A stretch of 46,850 bases of DNA from an uncultured Chloroflexota bacterium (GCA_903858085.1 CAIOHJ010000125.1:1-46850), one strand, 5' to 3'; positions 1 to 12,881 are shown, numbered from the stretch's first letter. A program made the numbers and translations. The notes: a model not told the origin generated them from the letters alone.

Positions 1-650
1 CGCACCTTGCAGCCAGCTGTTGCGCAGGTCAGCGCCAGAGAGATCTGCACCCGCCAGCTGCGCCTCACGCAAATCCGCATCGCGCAGGTCAGCGCCTGCC
101 AGGCGGCGGCTCTGCCCCGGCTGGTTGAGAATCTGCCAGACCGTCCACCACTTGTCCTCGATCTCTGTCCGCTCGGTCACCACAGCCCCCCGCAACCCAG
201 CATGCTGCAAGGTCGCCGCAGTCAGATCCGCATTGTCCAAGAGAGCCCCGGCAAAGTCAGCACCGTCCAGACGCGCACCTCGCAACGTGGCCCCCGTGAA
301 CTCTGCGCTGCGCGCTTCGGCCCCCTGCAGCGAAGCAGCAGTCAGATCCGCTTCGTTGAAACGAGCCTTCGCCAGCGAGACGCCGGCCAGATTGGCAAAA
401 GTCAGATCGGCCCGGCTGGCATCCACCCCATCCAAAAATGCCCGGCTGAGGTTGGCCTCGCGCAGGTCGGCCCCGCGCAACACAAGCCCGCTCAAGTTGC
501 CGTTGCGGAAATCCTGGCCACGGCAGGCAGGGGGACAGGTGGCAAACCACTCTTTGCCCACAAACCCCCAGAAAAAAAAGGCCAGCAAAGCCAGCAAAGG
601 CAGCGCAACCACCAACAGCAGGTAGGTACGCTCGCTACGTTGGCGAAGGG

Positions 651-654
<4 letters not shown>
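1..654 (-). CDS. Pentapeptide-repeat membrane protein (3' end outside window)
   Basis: The minus-strand frame is open from a GTG at 654 to the window edge (218 codons), so the C-terminus is missing. A short N-terminus is followed by a hydrophobic helix (about residues 10-32) and a cysteine pair, then by A(D/N)LXX-type repeats that form a right-handed beta helix. The repeats are interrupted by a segment containing DKWWTVWQILNQPG, a linker often seen in bacterial pentapeptide proteins, and then resume. The GTG overlaps the stop of the upstream ABC ATPase gene as GTGA, implying translational coupling to the importer operon. The biochemical role is unknown; such proteins are usually scaffolds or interaction surfaces. 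The call rests on the repeat pattern, which is unmistakable; the start rests on the 4-bp overlap. Confidence 0.85.
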
Positions 655-1667
<1,013 letters not shown>

Positions 1668-1728
1668 TCAGAACAGCGATCCGCCAGAAAGGCTGTCATC
1701 GACAGCCTCCTGGCCGACCACTCAGGGA

Positions 1729-2729
<1,001 letters not shown>

Positions 2730-2733
<4 letters not shown>

Positions 2734-3989
2734 GCAGTCACCTTCCGTCCGCGCAGCCGTGGATTGGCAATTTCATCGAGGCCGACCGTCATCAAAAAGA
2801 GCCCCGAAAAGACGATGATCAAGGCGGCGATCGGAATGCCCCACCACCACCACATCCCACGCAGCACAGCCGCTGCGCTGATCGCATAGTAGATCGTCAT
2901 TCCCAAGGTTGGAATTCGGGTCGGCCCCAACCCCAGCACTTCCAGGCTGGTGGCAGCCAGAATCGCGGCCGAGACATTGCCAGTGTAGCTGGCCGCAATA
3001 TAGGGCAGCATATTGGGCATCATCTCCCCAAACATGATCGAAAACGAACTGGCCCCCGAAATTCTCGCCATCTGTACATACCCACGCTCACGCATGCTCA
3101 GCACCTGGGCACGGATCAGGCGGGTCGGACCAGGCCACAAAAACGCCGCCAGCAGCACAGCCATGTTCTCTACCTGCAGCACTTTGACATAGGCGCCGAT
3201 CACAATCAGCACAGCCAGCACCGGAATCACGATGATGGCGTCCGACAACGTGCGGATCACCGCATCGACCCAGCCGCCCAGATAGCCGGCGGTGAAGCCA
3301 AGCAGCACACCGGCCAGCATGCCCAACGTTGCAGCAATCAACCCGATCCGCAAAGAACGCGGCGCTCCGACCACCAACACAGCCAGCATATCCCGCCCGC
3401 TGCTCTCGGTACCCAGCGGATGATCCCAGGTCGGCGTGCCAAAACGGGCATAGGCCGCAGCCCCAGTCGCACGGCGGACCGGCTGTGGCGCCGCCTCTGT
3501 CTCCCCCTCTTCAGTCGTCGAGCTCTTGGCCGCCAACGGGTTCCCCCCTGTCATCGAAGCCGACGGGGTCTTGGCAGCCAACGGATTCCCCCCTGTCATC
3601 GAAGCCGACGGGGTCTTGGCCGCCAACGGGTTCCCCCCTGTGATCGAAGCCGACGAGCTTTGGGCAGCATTTGTTGCAGACACCCCGCTGGGTGTCGCCC
3701 GGTCGCGCAGCGACTCCACCTGCTGCACAACGGGCTTGTCTGTCTCGGAATCAAAGCCAGGGGCCCAGGGCGGGGGCAAATTAAGGGGGGAAGAGGCAGG
3801 GTAGGACAACCGCTCCTCCCAGAAGAGCGGCCCCACCACGCCCAGCAAAATCACCGAAAGCACCATCGCAAGCCCAATCAAAAATTTTGGATTCAGCCAC
3901 GGTGAGTCCCAGCGGTTCAGTTTGGACTGCCTGCGGAGCTGCATCGTCGCCCCGTCCGGGGCCCTCCGCTCAGATGTCGTCATGGTCAA
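2730..3989 (-). CDS. ABC importer permease (DppC/OppC type) with repeat-bearing loop insertion
   Basis: An inner-membrane permease of 419 residues; typical DppC proteins are near 300. The N-terminus is cytoplasmic, with the first helix near residues 33-55. The conserved block (HPLGTESSGRDML onward) and the EAA-type coupling motif region (ARISGASSFSIMFGEMMPNMLP) are normal. The extra length is a Ser/Ala/Pro/Glu-rich loop between helix 1 and the conserved domain. It contains three direct copies of a 15-residue unit (TPSASMTGGNPLAAK), encoded by the 45-bp repeats at 3526-3660. The topology of the family puts this loop outside the membrane. The start shown is a TTG overlapping the upstream stop (TTGA); an ATG at 3983 is an equally plausible start. 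Confidence 0.92.
3526..3660. repeat. Three tandem 45-bp units inside the permease gene
   Basis: The units lie at 3526-3570, 3571-3615 and 3616-3660 and are nearly identical, differing at a few positions. They preserve the reading frame of the permease on the minus strand (15 residues per unit). The other strand is also open across them, so an antisense reading gives a repeat as well. There are no spacers, so this is not a CRISPR. Confidence 0.95.
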
Positions 3990-4996
3990 CCTCGTTCGTA
4001 GGTGATCCGGGGGTCAATCAGCGGATAAAGCAGATCCAGCACCAGCACCATCGTCGCTGTTGTAAAGACCAACATGAAGACAATGCCCTGGATCAGCGTA
4101 TAGTCAGAGGTGACGATGCCCTGGTACAACAGGTAGCCGACACCTGGATAGGCAAAGATATATTCGACCAGCACGGCCCCCCCGACGATGCCCCCCAGGC
4201 TGAGCGCCAGAGCAGTCACCTGCGGCAGGATCGAATTGCGCACGCCATACAGCCAAAAAATTCGTTCGGGCTTGAGCCCCTTGGCCTGCGCCAAAATCAT
4301 GTAATCTTCGCCGGCAGTCGTGATCATCATCCCGCGCATGCCGAGCGCCCAAAACCCCATCGAGGCCACCACAATCGCAGCAGAGGGCAAAATCGCATGC
4401 TGCAAAATACTGGAGATATACCCCCAGTTCATCCCGACGATCAGACCGCGCCCGACCGAACCAGAGGCAGGCAAGATACGCAGCCAGAAGGCAAAAATAT
4501 AGATGAGCAAAATTCCCAGCATAAAAAACGGAATGGAGGTGAAGGTCAGCGAGGCAGGCAAAAGATTGCGCAGCCAGCCAGGAGTTCGCTCCCAGGCCAT
4601 CAACGCACCGATCGTGTTGCCTGCAACAAAAGACAACAAGGTCCCCACCAGCAACAGACCGATCGTCCACGGCAGCGCCTGCGCCACCATCCCTTCCACC
4701 CGGCTCGGAAAATTGGCCAGCGAATAGCCCAGATCAAAACGCAGCGAATTGCCGACATAGCGAATATATTGGATCGGCAGCGGCTGGTCCAGCCCAAAGC
4801 GGGCACGCCAGGCGTTGATCATCTGCGCAGAATTTTCGACATAGCCAGACTGGGCGGTCAGACGGCTGATCACACCCGCAACCGGGTCCCCTGGCGCCAG
4901 CCGGGGAATCAAGAAGATCAGGGTCGTTCCCAGCCAGACGGTCAGGAACCACATCCCAACCCGCTTCAACACATAGTTCCAGGTGAGTCCACCCAT
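3986..4996 (-). CDS. ABC importer permease (DppB/OppB type)
   Basis: An inner-membrane permease of 336 residues with about six helices. It begins LTWNYVLKRVGMWFLTVWLGTTLIFLIPRL, with the family hallmark APGDP after the first helix. The coupling region near AQAKGLKPERIFWLYGVRN and the C-terminal VEYIFAYPGVG motif are intact. The ATG at 4996 was chosen because AGGGAAAG lies just upstream. The frame continues back to 5056 but would include 20 residues unlike any permease and would overlap the intercistronic hairpin. The stop overlaps the next permease gene by 4 bp. Substrate specificity would be set by the lipoprotein encoded upstream. Confidence 0.94.
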   Translation of the reverse strand: MGGLTWNYVLKRVGMWFLTVWLGTTLIFLIPRLAPGDPVAGVISRLTAQSGYVENSAQMINAWRARFGLDQPLPIQYIRYVGNSLRFDLGYSLANFPSRVEGMVAQALPWTIGLLLVGTLLSFVAGNTIGALMAWERTPGWLRNLLPASLTFTSIPFFMLGILLIYIFAFWLRILPASGSVGRGLIVGMNWGYISSILQHAILPSAAIVVASMGFWALGMRGMMITTAGEDYMILAQAKGLKPERIFWLYGVRNSILPQVTALALSLGGIVGGAVLVEYIFAYPGVGYLLYQGIVTSDYTLIQGIVFMLVFTTATMVLVLDLLYPLIDPRITYERG

Positions 4997-5028
4997 TGCT
5001 TTCCCTGCCTGATCACTTGAAAGAGGGA

Positions 5029-5050
5029 GGTGTGGGGGGGGACCCACACC
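5029..5050. other. Intercistronic hairpin between lipoprotein and permease genes
   Basis: An 8-bp perfect inverted repeat (GGTGTGGG / CCCACACC, 6-nt loop) lies between the SBP stop (5070) and the permease start (4996). It has no T-run on the minus strand. Such hairpins commonly protect the 3' end of binding-protein mRNA and lower expression of the downstream permease genes; that role is inferred. Confidence 0.6.
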
Positions 5051-5069
5051 CTTCAAAAACCAAGAACCT

Positions 5070-7040
<1,971 letters not shown>

Positions 7041-7200
7041 CTCAATATCCTCCTGAAATAAAAAACTGGGGAACTGCCAACAATTTTTTCGGGCTGAACC
7101 AAAGAGCTCTTTTCTTCTCGATCTCCTCCCTCCCCATCCCTGGGTTCTCTGGCTGAAATATCGTTGGGATTTGAAAAGTTTAGAAAAAAAAAGTTACATT

Positions 7201-7252
7201 GCAAGGCACAATCGGCGTCGAACAGGTCGGTTGAAGAGAGATTGTGCGTTGC
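7201..7252. promoter_or_regulatory. Long inverted repeat in the SBP leader
   Basis: The arms at 7201-7213 and 7240-7252 pair over 13 bp with one mismatch around a 26-nt spacer (core GCACAATC / GATTGTGC). They begin immediately downstream of the predicted minus-strand transcription start near 7253. They could be a repressor operator or a 5' mRNA hairpin. Intergenic 7041-7546 otherwise holds AT-rich sequence and no gene. Confidence 0.5.
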
Positions 7253-7259
7253 CCCAAAG

Positions 7260-7288
7260 AATATACTACAAAAATAAAGAACTTGCAA
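7260..7288 (-). promoter_or_regulatory. Promoter of the importer operon
   Basis: On the minus strand TTGCAA (7288-7283) is separated by 17 bp from TATATT (7265-7260), a good sigma-70-type match. The spacer is AT-rich. It is the only convincing promoter pair seen upstream of the lipoprotein gene. Confidence 0.5.
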
Positions 7289-7546
7289 GCCCCATTTTTT
7301 GGGGGAAATGGCTGCCCAATCGAACGCCTCCCCCCTTTCCCACAACATTTACCACAACAAAAGACAACAGCCCCTAACAGATCTTTTCTAGAGAGTGTTC
7401 ATGCCTCTGCGGGGCACAACGAGCCAGGAAACTGGCTGTTTTCTGGAAAGGGGTGCTGATTGGGGCTGATGGGGCTCGCTCCTGGTCAGATTGGCGGTCT
7501 GCCGGGGGCGGACGCGTGGATGCTGCAAAACGTGCCGGGGGGAACT

Positions 7547-7586
7547 CTCCCCAGAACGCACGCTTGTTGGGCTGCGTTCTGGGGAG
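7547..7586 (-). terminator. Perfect 14-bp stem-loop downstream of the aldolase gene
   Basis: CTCCCCAGAACGCA and its exact reverse complement flank a 12-nt loop, 20 bp after the aldolase stop codon. There is no strong U-tract (only a short T-run about 16 nt further on), so it is either a weak terminator or an mRNA-stabilising hairpin ending the glycolytic operon. Confidence 0.6.
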
Positions 7587-7606
7587 GTGTGCGAGGCCGC
7601 TCTGGC

Positions 7607-9019
7607 TCAGTCTGCCAGGCCGAGGTCGTCGCCGGCCGCGCGTGTGCTGGCCGGTTTGGGCTGGTGGTACTCGACCACGGTGACCAGTTGGTCGATCAGG
7701 TCGCGTGTCTCCACCACATTCAACTTCTTGTAGAAAAAGGCAAACTGCTCTTCCAGCGCCTGGTACAAAGCAGCTTGGGTGTCGCCGTCGATCGCCCACA
7801 GCTCTGGTTTGAAGGGGCCCATCGCTTTTTTGCGCGACTTGTAGTAGAACTGCGCGTCGGTCATGTTGGGCTTGCGCTCGTCTGCAGCCGCTACCTCCAG
7901 GAAACGGTGCAGCTTCTCCGTCAACCGCGCCGGAAAGGCTGGGTGATCCAGGAAAAGGTTCATAAACCCCGTCGCCAGGTGGATCTCCAGCGTCTGGACT
8001 TCCGGGAATTTGTGAAAGTAATCCTCTGGCAGCGTGCTGGCACCATGCTGCACAGCGCCCCCGGCGCCATGCTCGCGCGCGCGCGCGCCCAGGGCGGCCA
8101 GCGTCTCAAAGTCAACAGCCACCTTGGCAATGCTGCCGTCGGGCAGCACAATGCCGCCATGGCTGGTACCGGTCTGCACGCTGATTTTGCTCAGACCCGC
8201 GTAGTCGCCCAGCTGGGCCAGCACCCTCTTGTAGCCGAGGATGTAAGCGTCCAGCTCTTCGGTGGTCGAATTTTTCTCGCCCACCTCGCCGATCTCCCCG
8301 CCCAGGCTGACCGTCACCCCGGCAGGTTCCAATCCCCGAATGTACTGGGTGATCTCCGCAGAACGAGTATAGTTGTGGAATTGCTGTTCGTCCAGCGTCG
8401 GCGGCTCCAGCGTGACCAGCGTGCTCGTGTCGATGTCGATGTTCCAAAAACCAGCCGGAATGGCTTCCCGGATCAGATCTTTGACCTCCTGGATCGCCCC
8501 TTCTGGGTTGGTTTTGTATTTGGCAGCCTTGACTTGAAAGTGGTCGCCCTGGATAAAAAGCGGGTGAAAATACCCTTCCCGGATCGCCGCAGCGATCACC
8601 ATTGCGCTGTACTCGGCGGGCGGCAATTCGCAGTAGCTCATTTCGCTGCGCGCAATCTCAAAGATAATCGCCCCAGCCCGGGTTTGCCTGGCTGCCCGCA
8701 GTGCCGCCCGCACCGTCTCGTAGGCCGTAAACCGGATGTTCATGGCCGGCACGGTGCAATCTTGCCACCGATCGCTCCCGCGCGCAAGGTAAAATTCATG
8801 GATGCTGGCCGGGCGAGCCCCCAGCACCTGCCCGATCTCCCAGATCATCCACCGGGCATATGCTTTCACAGCCTCTGTGCCAAAGGTCGCAGAACGCGCC
8901 AGCCGGTCGATCCCTTGGGCCTGCAGTCTGGCCAGATCCACCACCTCGACCCGATCCCCCCGGACGACGACTGAACGCTTCAGATCCTGCCGCAGTTCAT
9001 AGGTGCTTTCGTAAATCAT
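7607..9019 (-). CDS. Class II fructose-bisphosphate aldolase-like protein
   Basis: A 470-residue TIM-barrel protein, longer than ordinary class II aldolases (about 300-360). Metal- and phosphate-binding signatures are recognisable. GDHFQ at 158-162 corresponds to the Asp-His pair of class II aldolases. GGEIGEVG at 240-247 supplies metal-binding Glu. GTSHGG at 284-289 and QHGAST at 324-329 correspond to the His/Gly/Ser phosphate-binding loops. It would cleave or form fructose 1,6-bisphosphate (or tagatose bisphosphate) in the cytoplasm. The neighbouring phosphofructokinase genes on the same strand (66 bp upstream) support a glycolytic role. The ATG is preceded by AAAGGAAAG. The family is clear; the exact sugar bisphosphate is inferred from context. 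Confidence 0.82.
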   Translation of the reverse strand: MIYESTYELRQDLKRSVVVRGDRVEVVDLARLQAQGIDRLARSATFGTEAVKAYARWMIWEIGQVLGARPASIHEFYLARGSDRWQDCTVPAMNIRFTAYETVRAALRAARQTRAGAIIFEIARSEMSYCELPPAEYSAMVIAAAIREGYFHPLFIQGDHFQVKAAKYKTNPEGAIQEVKDLIREAIPAGFWNIDIDTSTLVTLEPPTLDEQQFHNYTRSAEITQYIRGLEPAGVTVSLGGEIGEVGEKNSTTEELDAYILGYKRVLAQLGDYAGLSKISVQTGTSHGGIVLPDGSIAKVAVDFETLAALGARAREHGAGGAVQHGASTLPEDYFHKFPEVQTLEIHLATGFMNLFLDHPAFPARLTEKLHRFLEVAAADERKPNMTDAQFYYKSRKKAMGPFKPELWAIDGDTQAALYQALEEQFAFFYKKLNVVETRDLIDQLVTVVEYHQPKPASTRAAGDDLGLAD

Positions 9020-9085
9020 CGTGGCTTTCCTTTGCTTTGTCCGATCCTGGCGGGGCAGAGCCGCTCCCCGGCTCGCCCCACTGCT

Positions 9086-10246
9086 TTAGTAGAGGAACAT
9101 CGGCTTGCCAAGCACATGGCGGACCTTTGGCCGATATTCGTTGACATCGTAAAGTTCGCTGACGTCGACCCGCTTGATCCCGCTGGTGACCGAACTCATC
9201 GGTATATGGGTGTAGGTGCCGTCGCGCAGCGCCACCATCCGCCCGCTGACCCCACTGGCAAGCAGGGAGACCGCCAGATTGGCGTAGTTCACACCGACCA
9301 TCAGGTCGAGCGCATCCGGCGCCCCCGAACGCATCAGATAGGAGACCTGCTGATAGATGATGTCTTCGCCCGTCAGCTTCTTGAGCGCTTCCCCGGTCAG
9401 CTGGCCAATGCCCCCCAGCTTCTTGTGCCCGTAGGCGTCCGCCTCGCCGTACTCGACCACCTGCCCCCCCAGAAAATGCGCCCCCTCGCTGATCGTGACC
9501 ATCGCATAGTTGCTGGGATTGGCCTTTTTGTCCTGCAGGACCAGCTTGGCCAGCTTCTCGACATCGAACGGCACCTCAGAAATCAACGCCCGGTCCACAC
9601 TGGCCAGATACGAGCTGATCAGGCTGGTCTCCCCGCTGTTGCGGCCAAAAAGTTCGATCACAGCAATGCGCTCGTGCGAGCCGGTGCTGGTGCGCAGCTG
9701 GTGAATAAACTGGACGCTGCGGGTGACTGCCGTGCCAAAACCGATGCAGTAGTCGGTCCCGTAGACATCGTTGTCCATCGTCTTGGGGATCGCCACGACC
9801 GGAAACCCTTCGCGGTGCAGCCGCTCCCCAAAGCTGAGCGTGTCGTCGCCGCCGATCGGAATCAGCCGCTCGATGCCCAAAAATTCCAGGTTGCGCAGCA
9901 CGTGCGGCGTGAAATCCAGCGGGGTCTTGTCGTTCGACTCTGGCTGTTGGGGGTCACGCAAAAAAGCAGGCACATCCTTGGGCTTGACCTTGGCCGGGTT
10001 GGTTCGGCTGGTGTGCAAAAACGTCCCACCGGTGCGGTCAATCGTGCGGACCTTGTTTTTGTCCAGCTTCAGAAAACAACTGTCGTAGGTGCTGGGGTCG
10101 CTGCTGTTCAAATTGAGCAACCCCCCCCAGCCACGCCGAATGCCGATCACCTCGTGCCCTTCCTCAACCGCCCGATCCACCGCTGCCTTGATACAGGGAT
10201 TCAGACCTGGTACGTCTCCACCGCCCGTCAGAATGCCAATTTTCAT
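9086..10246 (-). CDS. pfp: 6-phosphofructokinase, probably pyrophosphate-dependent
   Basis: A 386-residue PFK-family enzyme that phosphorylates fructose 6-phosphate. The phosphoryl-donor region reads GGDDT (132-136) where ATP enzymes have GGDGS. The catalytic loop reads PKTMDND (154-160) where ATP enzymes have PGTIDND. The Gly-to-Asp and PKT signatures are established markers of PPi-dependent PFKs. The N-terminus GGGDVPGLN and the MGRNSG-like FGRNSGETS are in place. PPi-PFK is reversible, so it could serve glycolysis and gluconeogenesis, which fits the adjacent aldolase. A promoter with an extended -10 lies near 10430-10457, giving a leader of about 175 nt. Donor choice is a motif-based inference. 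Confidence 0.88.
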   Translation of the reverse strand: MKIGILTGGGDVPGLNPCIKAAVDRAVEEGHEVIGIRRGWGGLLNLNSSDPSTYDSCFLKLDKNKVRTIDRTGGTFLHTSRTNPAKVKPKDVPAFLRDPQQPESNDKTPLDFTPHVLRNLEFLGIERLIPIGGDDTLSFGERLHREGFPVVAIPKTMDNDVYGTDYCIGFGTAVTRSVQFIHQLRTSTGSHERIAVIELFGRNSGETSLISSYLASVDRALISEVPFDVEKLAKLVLQDKKANPSNYAMVTISEGAHFLGGQVVEYGEADAYGHKKLGGIGQLTGEALKKLTGEDIIYQQVSYLMRSGAPDALDLMVGVNYANLAVSLLASGVSGRMVALRDGTYTHIPMSSVTSGIKRVDVSELYDVNEYRPKVRHVLGKPMFLY

Positions 10247-10387
10247 CGTTTGTCTCCCGTTTTCAGTTGAATCATTTCAAGTATTCCATCAACACAGGCC
10301 CATCCGATCCACTCCGACCGCTTCGATCAGGGCTCCCGGCTGCATCCTCGCAGCCAGAATGGCTTGCACACGACCGATTGATGGTCC

Positions 10388-10405
10388 TGCAGTGATTTCA
10401 CTGCA
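10388..10405. promoter_or_regulatory. Palindrome in the PPi-PFK leader
   Basis: TGCAGTGA-TT-TCACTGCA is a perfect 8-bp inverted repeat about 20 nt inside the predicted transcript. Its size and position suit a dimeric repressor operator. Nothing else recognisable lies in 10247-10486 except the promoter. Confidence 0.45.
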
Positions 10406-10429
10406 CAGAAAATCTGTATTCAATATTCC

Positions 10430-10457
10430 AGTATACCACAGCACATGCTTCCGACAA
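10430..10457 (-). promoter_or_regulatory. Promoter of the PPi-PFK / aldolase operon
   Basis: On the minus strand TTGTCG (10457-10452), 16 bp, then TATACT (10435-10430) preceded by TGG, an extended -10. The element TGGTATACTG recurs upstream of the two-domain PFK gene; upstream of the LysM gene the same TGGTATACTG is present. Confidence 0.55.
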
Positions 10458-10486
10458 GCACACACGTTGAGAGGCCTGGCTCAGAT

Positions 10487-12724
10487 TCAGTCCCCGCCAG
10501 CTTCCCGATGGTAGTGCGGGCCGGGCTGGGCCAGCAACCGGGCAATCGCACGCAGTTCCATCCACCATTGCTCCTGGGGCCGCTCATGTTTGGCGTCGTA
10601 GCGCCGCAGAACTTCTTCCAGCGGGGTCATGTGGTACTGGCTGCCCGACAGACCGACGCAAAACACACCGTTGCGGCCTGCCAATGCCTCTTCTTCCAGA
10701 AACTTCACGCTGCGATGGGCGTACCGAGTCGCCAAAATCCGGTCGAAAGGCGAGGGATCCCCCCCCTGCTGCAGATGGCCCAGCACCGAGGTGCGCACCT
10801 CGTACTGCTCGCCCCCCTCAGCCTCAAAAAGGCTGGACATAAAAGACGTCGTGTAGAGCGGATGGCACCTTTCGTTGCGCACCATGACCCCCAGCCGCTT
10901 GCCCTGTTTGAAGCCGGCGTTGAGCATCTGCACATCCTCGTACAAATTCTGCAAGGTCACCCCATCTTCGTGCAGGTAGGCGCGCTCAGCCCCCGTCGCC
11001 AACATGCTCATCAACGCCAGATAGCCACAATACTTGCCCATCACTTCCACCACAAAACAACGTCGCGAGGCCACGGCCGACTGCTTGATTTTGTTGATCG
11101 CCTCCACCGCGTTGTTCAATGCTGTGTCCGCCCCGACACTCAGTTCGCTGCCCGGCAGGTTGTTGTTGATCGAGGCCGGCAGACAGACGATCGGCAGCTG
11201 AAACGCTGGAAAGTTTTCCCGCTCGCGCCAGAGCTGCTGGACCGCGTTGTACCCAGCCCAGCCACCCACAACCAGCAATCCGTCGATGCGACGATCCTCC
11301 AGCGTGCGCGCGATCGCATAAAAATCTTTGCCGCTCGGCACATGCCGGTTGGTCCCCAGCTCAGAGCCGCCGCGCGACGCCCAGGGGTCGACGTCCATCC
11401 AGCCAAACGAACGCAGATCCTCTTGGATCAAGCCCAGGAAGCTGTTGTTGACCCCCAACACATGGTGCCCATGGTCGAGCGCAATCCGAACCGCCGCCCG
11501 CACTGCAGTGTTCATCCCAGGAGCAGGGGCGCTGGCCGTCAGGACAGCCAACGTCAGCCGACGCTGCTCGGGACGGGGCGCATGGGGCAACGCACGCACC
11601 AGCGTGCGCAACACCTCAAATGCTTCCTCAAAACCAGGCCCGCGCAGCACCATCGCATCGGCAAAGCGACGCTCCTGGATCGCCGCATTGATCGCATGGG
11701 TGCGCTCGACACACGCCATCAACGGCAGCCGCACCACCCGATTCCCTTTCATCCCGATCAGCTGCGGAACAGAATCGCCGCTGGCGCTGAGCAGTTCATC
11801 GACCGCAGCAACCCCCACCAACGTGCTCATCGTCCGGTCGTAGGCGCTCGGCGCCCCTCCCCGCTGCACATGCCCCAGAATCGTCGCACGCACCTCCTCG
11901 TGCAGCCGCTCCTCCAAAACCCGACGCACATACTCGGTCGAAATCTCGTTGCCGTGCCGGTCTCTCGCCCCCTCCGCCACAATCACAATGCTGTCGCGAC
12001 GGCCCGCGCTGCGCCCAGCCTGCAGCACCTCACACATCTTGTCTTCCCAGTTCTCTACATCGGGCGGGCTCTCTGGAATCAACACCCAATCCGCCCCAGT
12101 CGCCAACGCACTCATCAACGCCAGATACCCCGAGTTGCGCCCCATCACCTCCACCACAAAGGAGCGCTGATGGCTGGCAGCCGTGCTGCCAATACAGTCG
12201 ACTGCATAGGTGATCCGGTGCAACGCACTGTCGGCGCCGATCGTGATGTCCGTGCCCCACATGTCGTTGTCGATCGAGCCCACCAACCCGACAATCGCCA
12301 GATGTGGCTGGGCGGCAGCCTGCTCCCCCTCAATCTGCCCGCTGGCCAGCAGCTGCTCCACAAGCTCGGTCCACTCGGCCCGCAGCAGATCGGCGCCGGT
12401 CAGACTCCCGTCACCGCCGATCACCACCAGCCCGGCAATGCCCTGCTGGATCAGGTTGCGTGCTGCCTGCAGCCGCCCCTCACGCGTCCGAAACGCAGCG
12501 CTCCGCGCCGTCCCAATCACCGTTCCACCCGCCTGCAAAATTCCCCCCACATCGTTCCAGCCCAACGGCCGGATCAGATCCCCCCCTGTGACCAACCCCT
12601 GGTACCCCTCATAGATCGCATAGACCTCGGCCCCCTGGTCGAGCCCAGCCCGCACAACAGCCCGCAACGCGGCATTCATGCCCTGGGCATCCCCCCCGCT
12701 GGTCAAAACGCCGATCCGTTTCAT
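10487..12724 (-). CDS. Fused two-domain 6-phosphofructokinase with degenerate C-terminal half
   Basis: A 745-residue tandem PFK. The N-terminal half (about 1-385) has every catalytic landmark of an ATP-type PFK: SGGDAQGMN (9-17), GGDGS (103-107), SIDND with Asp152, VEVMGRNSGY and HVQRGGAPSAYDR. The C-terminal half (about 388-745) keeps the fold markers VVEVMGKYCGY and HLQQGGDPSPFDR. Its active-site motifs have decayed: GGDGS is GGWAG (487-491) and the catalytic SIDND is SINNN (518-522), losing both Asp residues. This is the arrangement of eukaryotic PFK-1, in which the second half became allosteric. The protein should therefore be an ATP-PFK with an in-chain regulatory half; effectors are unknown. 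It is adjacent to, but probably transcribed separately from, the PPi-PFK gene. Confidence 0.92.
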   Translation of the reverse strand: MKRIGVLTSGGDAQGMNAALRAVVRAGLDQGAEVYAIYEGYQGLVTGGDLIRPLGWNDVGGILQAGGTVIGTARSAAFRTREGRLQAARNLIQQGIAGLVVIGGDGSLTGADLLRAEWTELVEQLLASGQIEGEQAAAQPHLAIVGLVGSIDNDMWGTDITIGADSALHRITYAVDCIGSTAASHQRSFVVEVMGRNSGYLALMSALATGADWVLIPESPPDVENWEDKMCEVLQAGRSAGRRDSIVIVAEGARDRHGNEISTEYVRRVLEERLHEEVRATILGHVQRGGAPSAYDRTMSTLVGVAAVDELLSASGDSVPQLIGMKGNRVVRLPLMACVERTHAINAAIQERRFADAMVLRGPGFEEAFEVLRTLVRALPHAPRPEQRRLTLAVLTASAPAPGMNTAVRAAVRIALDHGHHVLGVNNSFLGLIQEDLRSFGWMDVDPWASRGGSELGTNRHVPSGKDFYAIARTLEDRRIDGLLVVGGWAGYNAVQQLWRERENFPAFQLPIVCLPASINNNLPGSELSVGADTALNNAVEAINKIKQSAVASRRCFVVEVMGKYCGYLALMSMLATGAERAYLHEDGVTLQNLYEDVQMLNAGFKQGKRLGVMVRNERCHPLYTTSFMSSLFEAEGGEQYEVRTSVLGHLQQGGDPSPFDRILATRYAHRSVKFLEEEALAGRNGVFCVGLSGSQYHMTPLEEVLRRYDAKHERPQEQWWMELRAIARLLAQPGPHYHREAGGD

Positions 12725-12776
12725 AGCAGCCTTCTGTTCCCTTTCCTGACCGCCCGCTCACCGCTCTTTGGAAGCC

Positions 12777-12807
12777 AGTATACCATAGGTCCCCCACGCC
12801 GGCTCAA
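12777..12807 (-). promoter_or_regulatory. Promoter of the two-domain PFK gene
   Basis: The minus strand has TATACT (12782-12777) with an upstream TGG (extended -10). A TTGAGC lies 19 bp further upstream (12807-12802), a long spacer. The extended -10 is the stronger part of the call. Confidence 0.45.
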
Positions 12808-12881
12808 AGTAGTGTCCGATCCACACTATACAGGCCGGGAAACCGCTGCCGTCCCGTCAACTATACATAAACACAGGCCGC

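Noticed and set aside
3526..3660. CRISPR array
   Set aside because: The units are directly adjacent without spacers and keep a protein frame.
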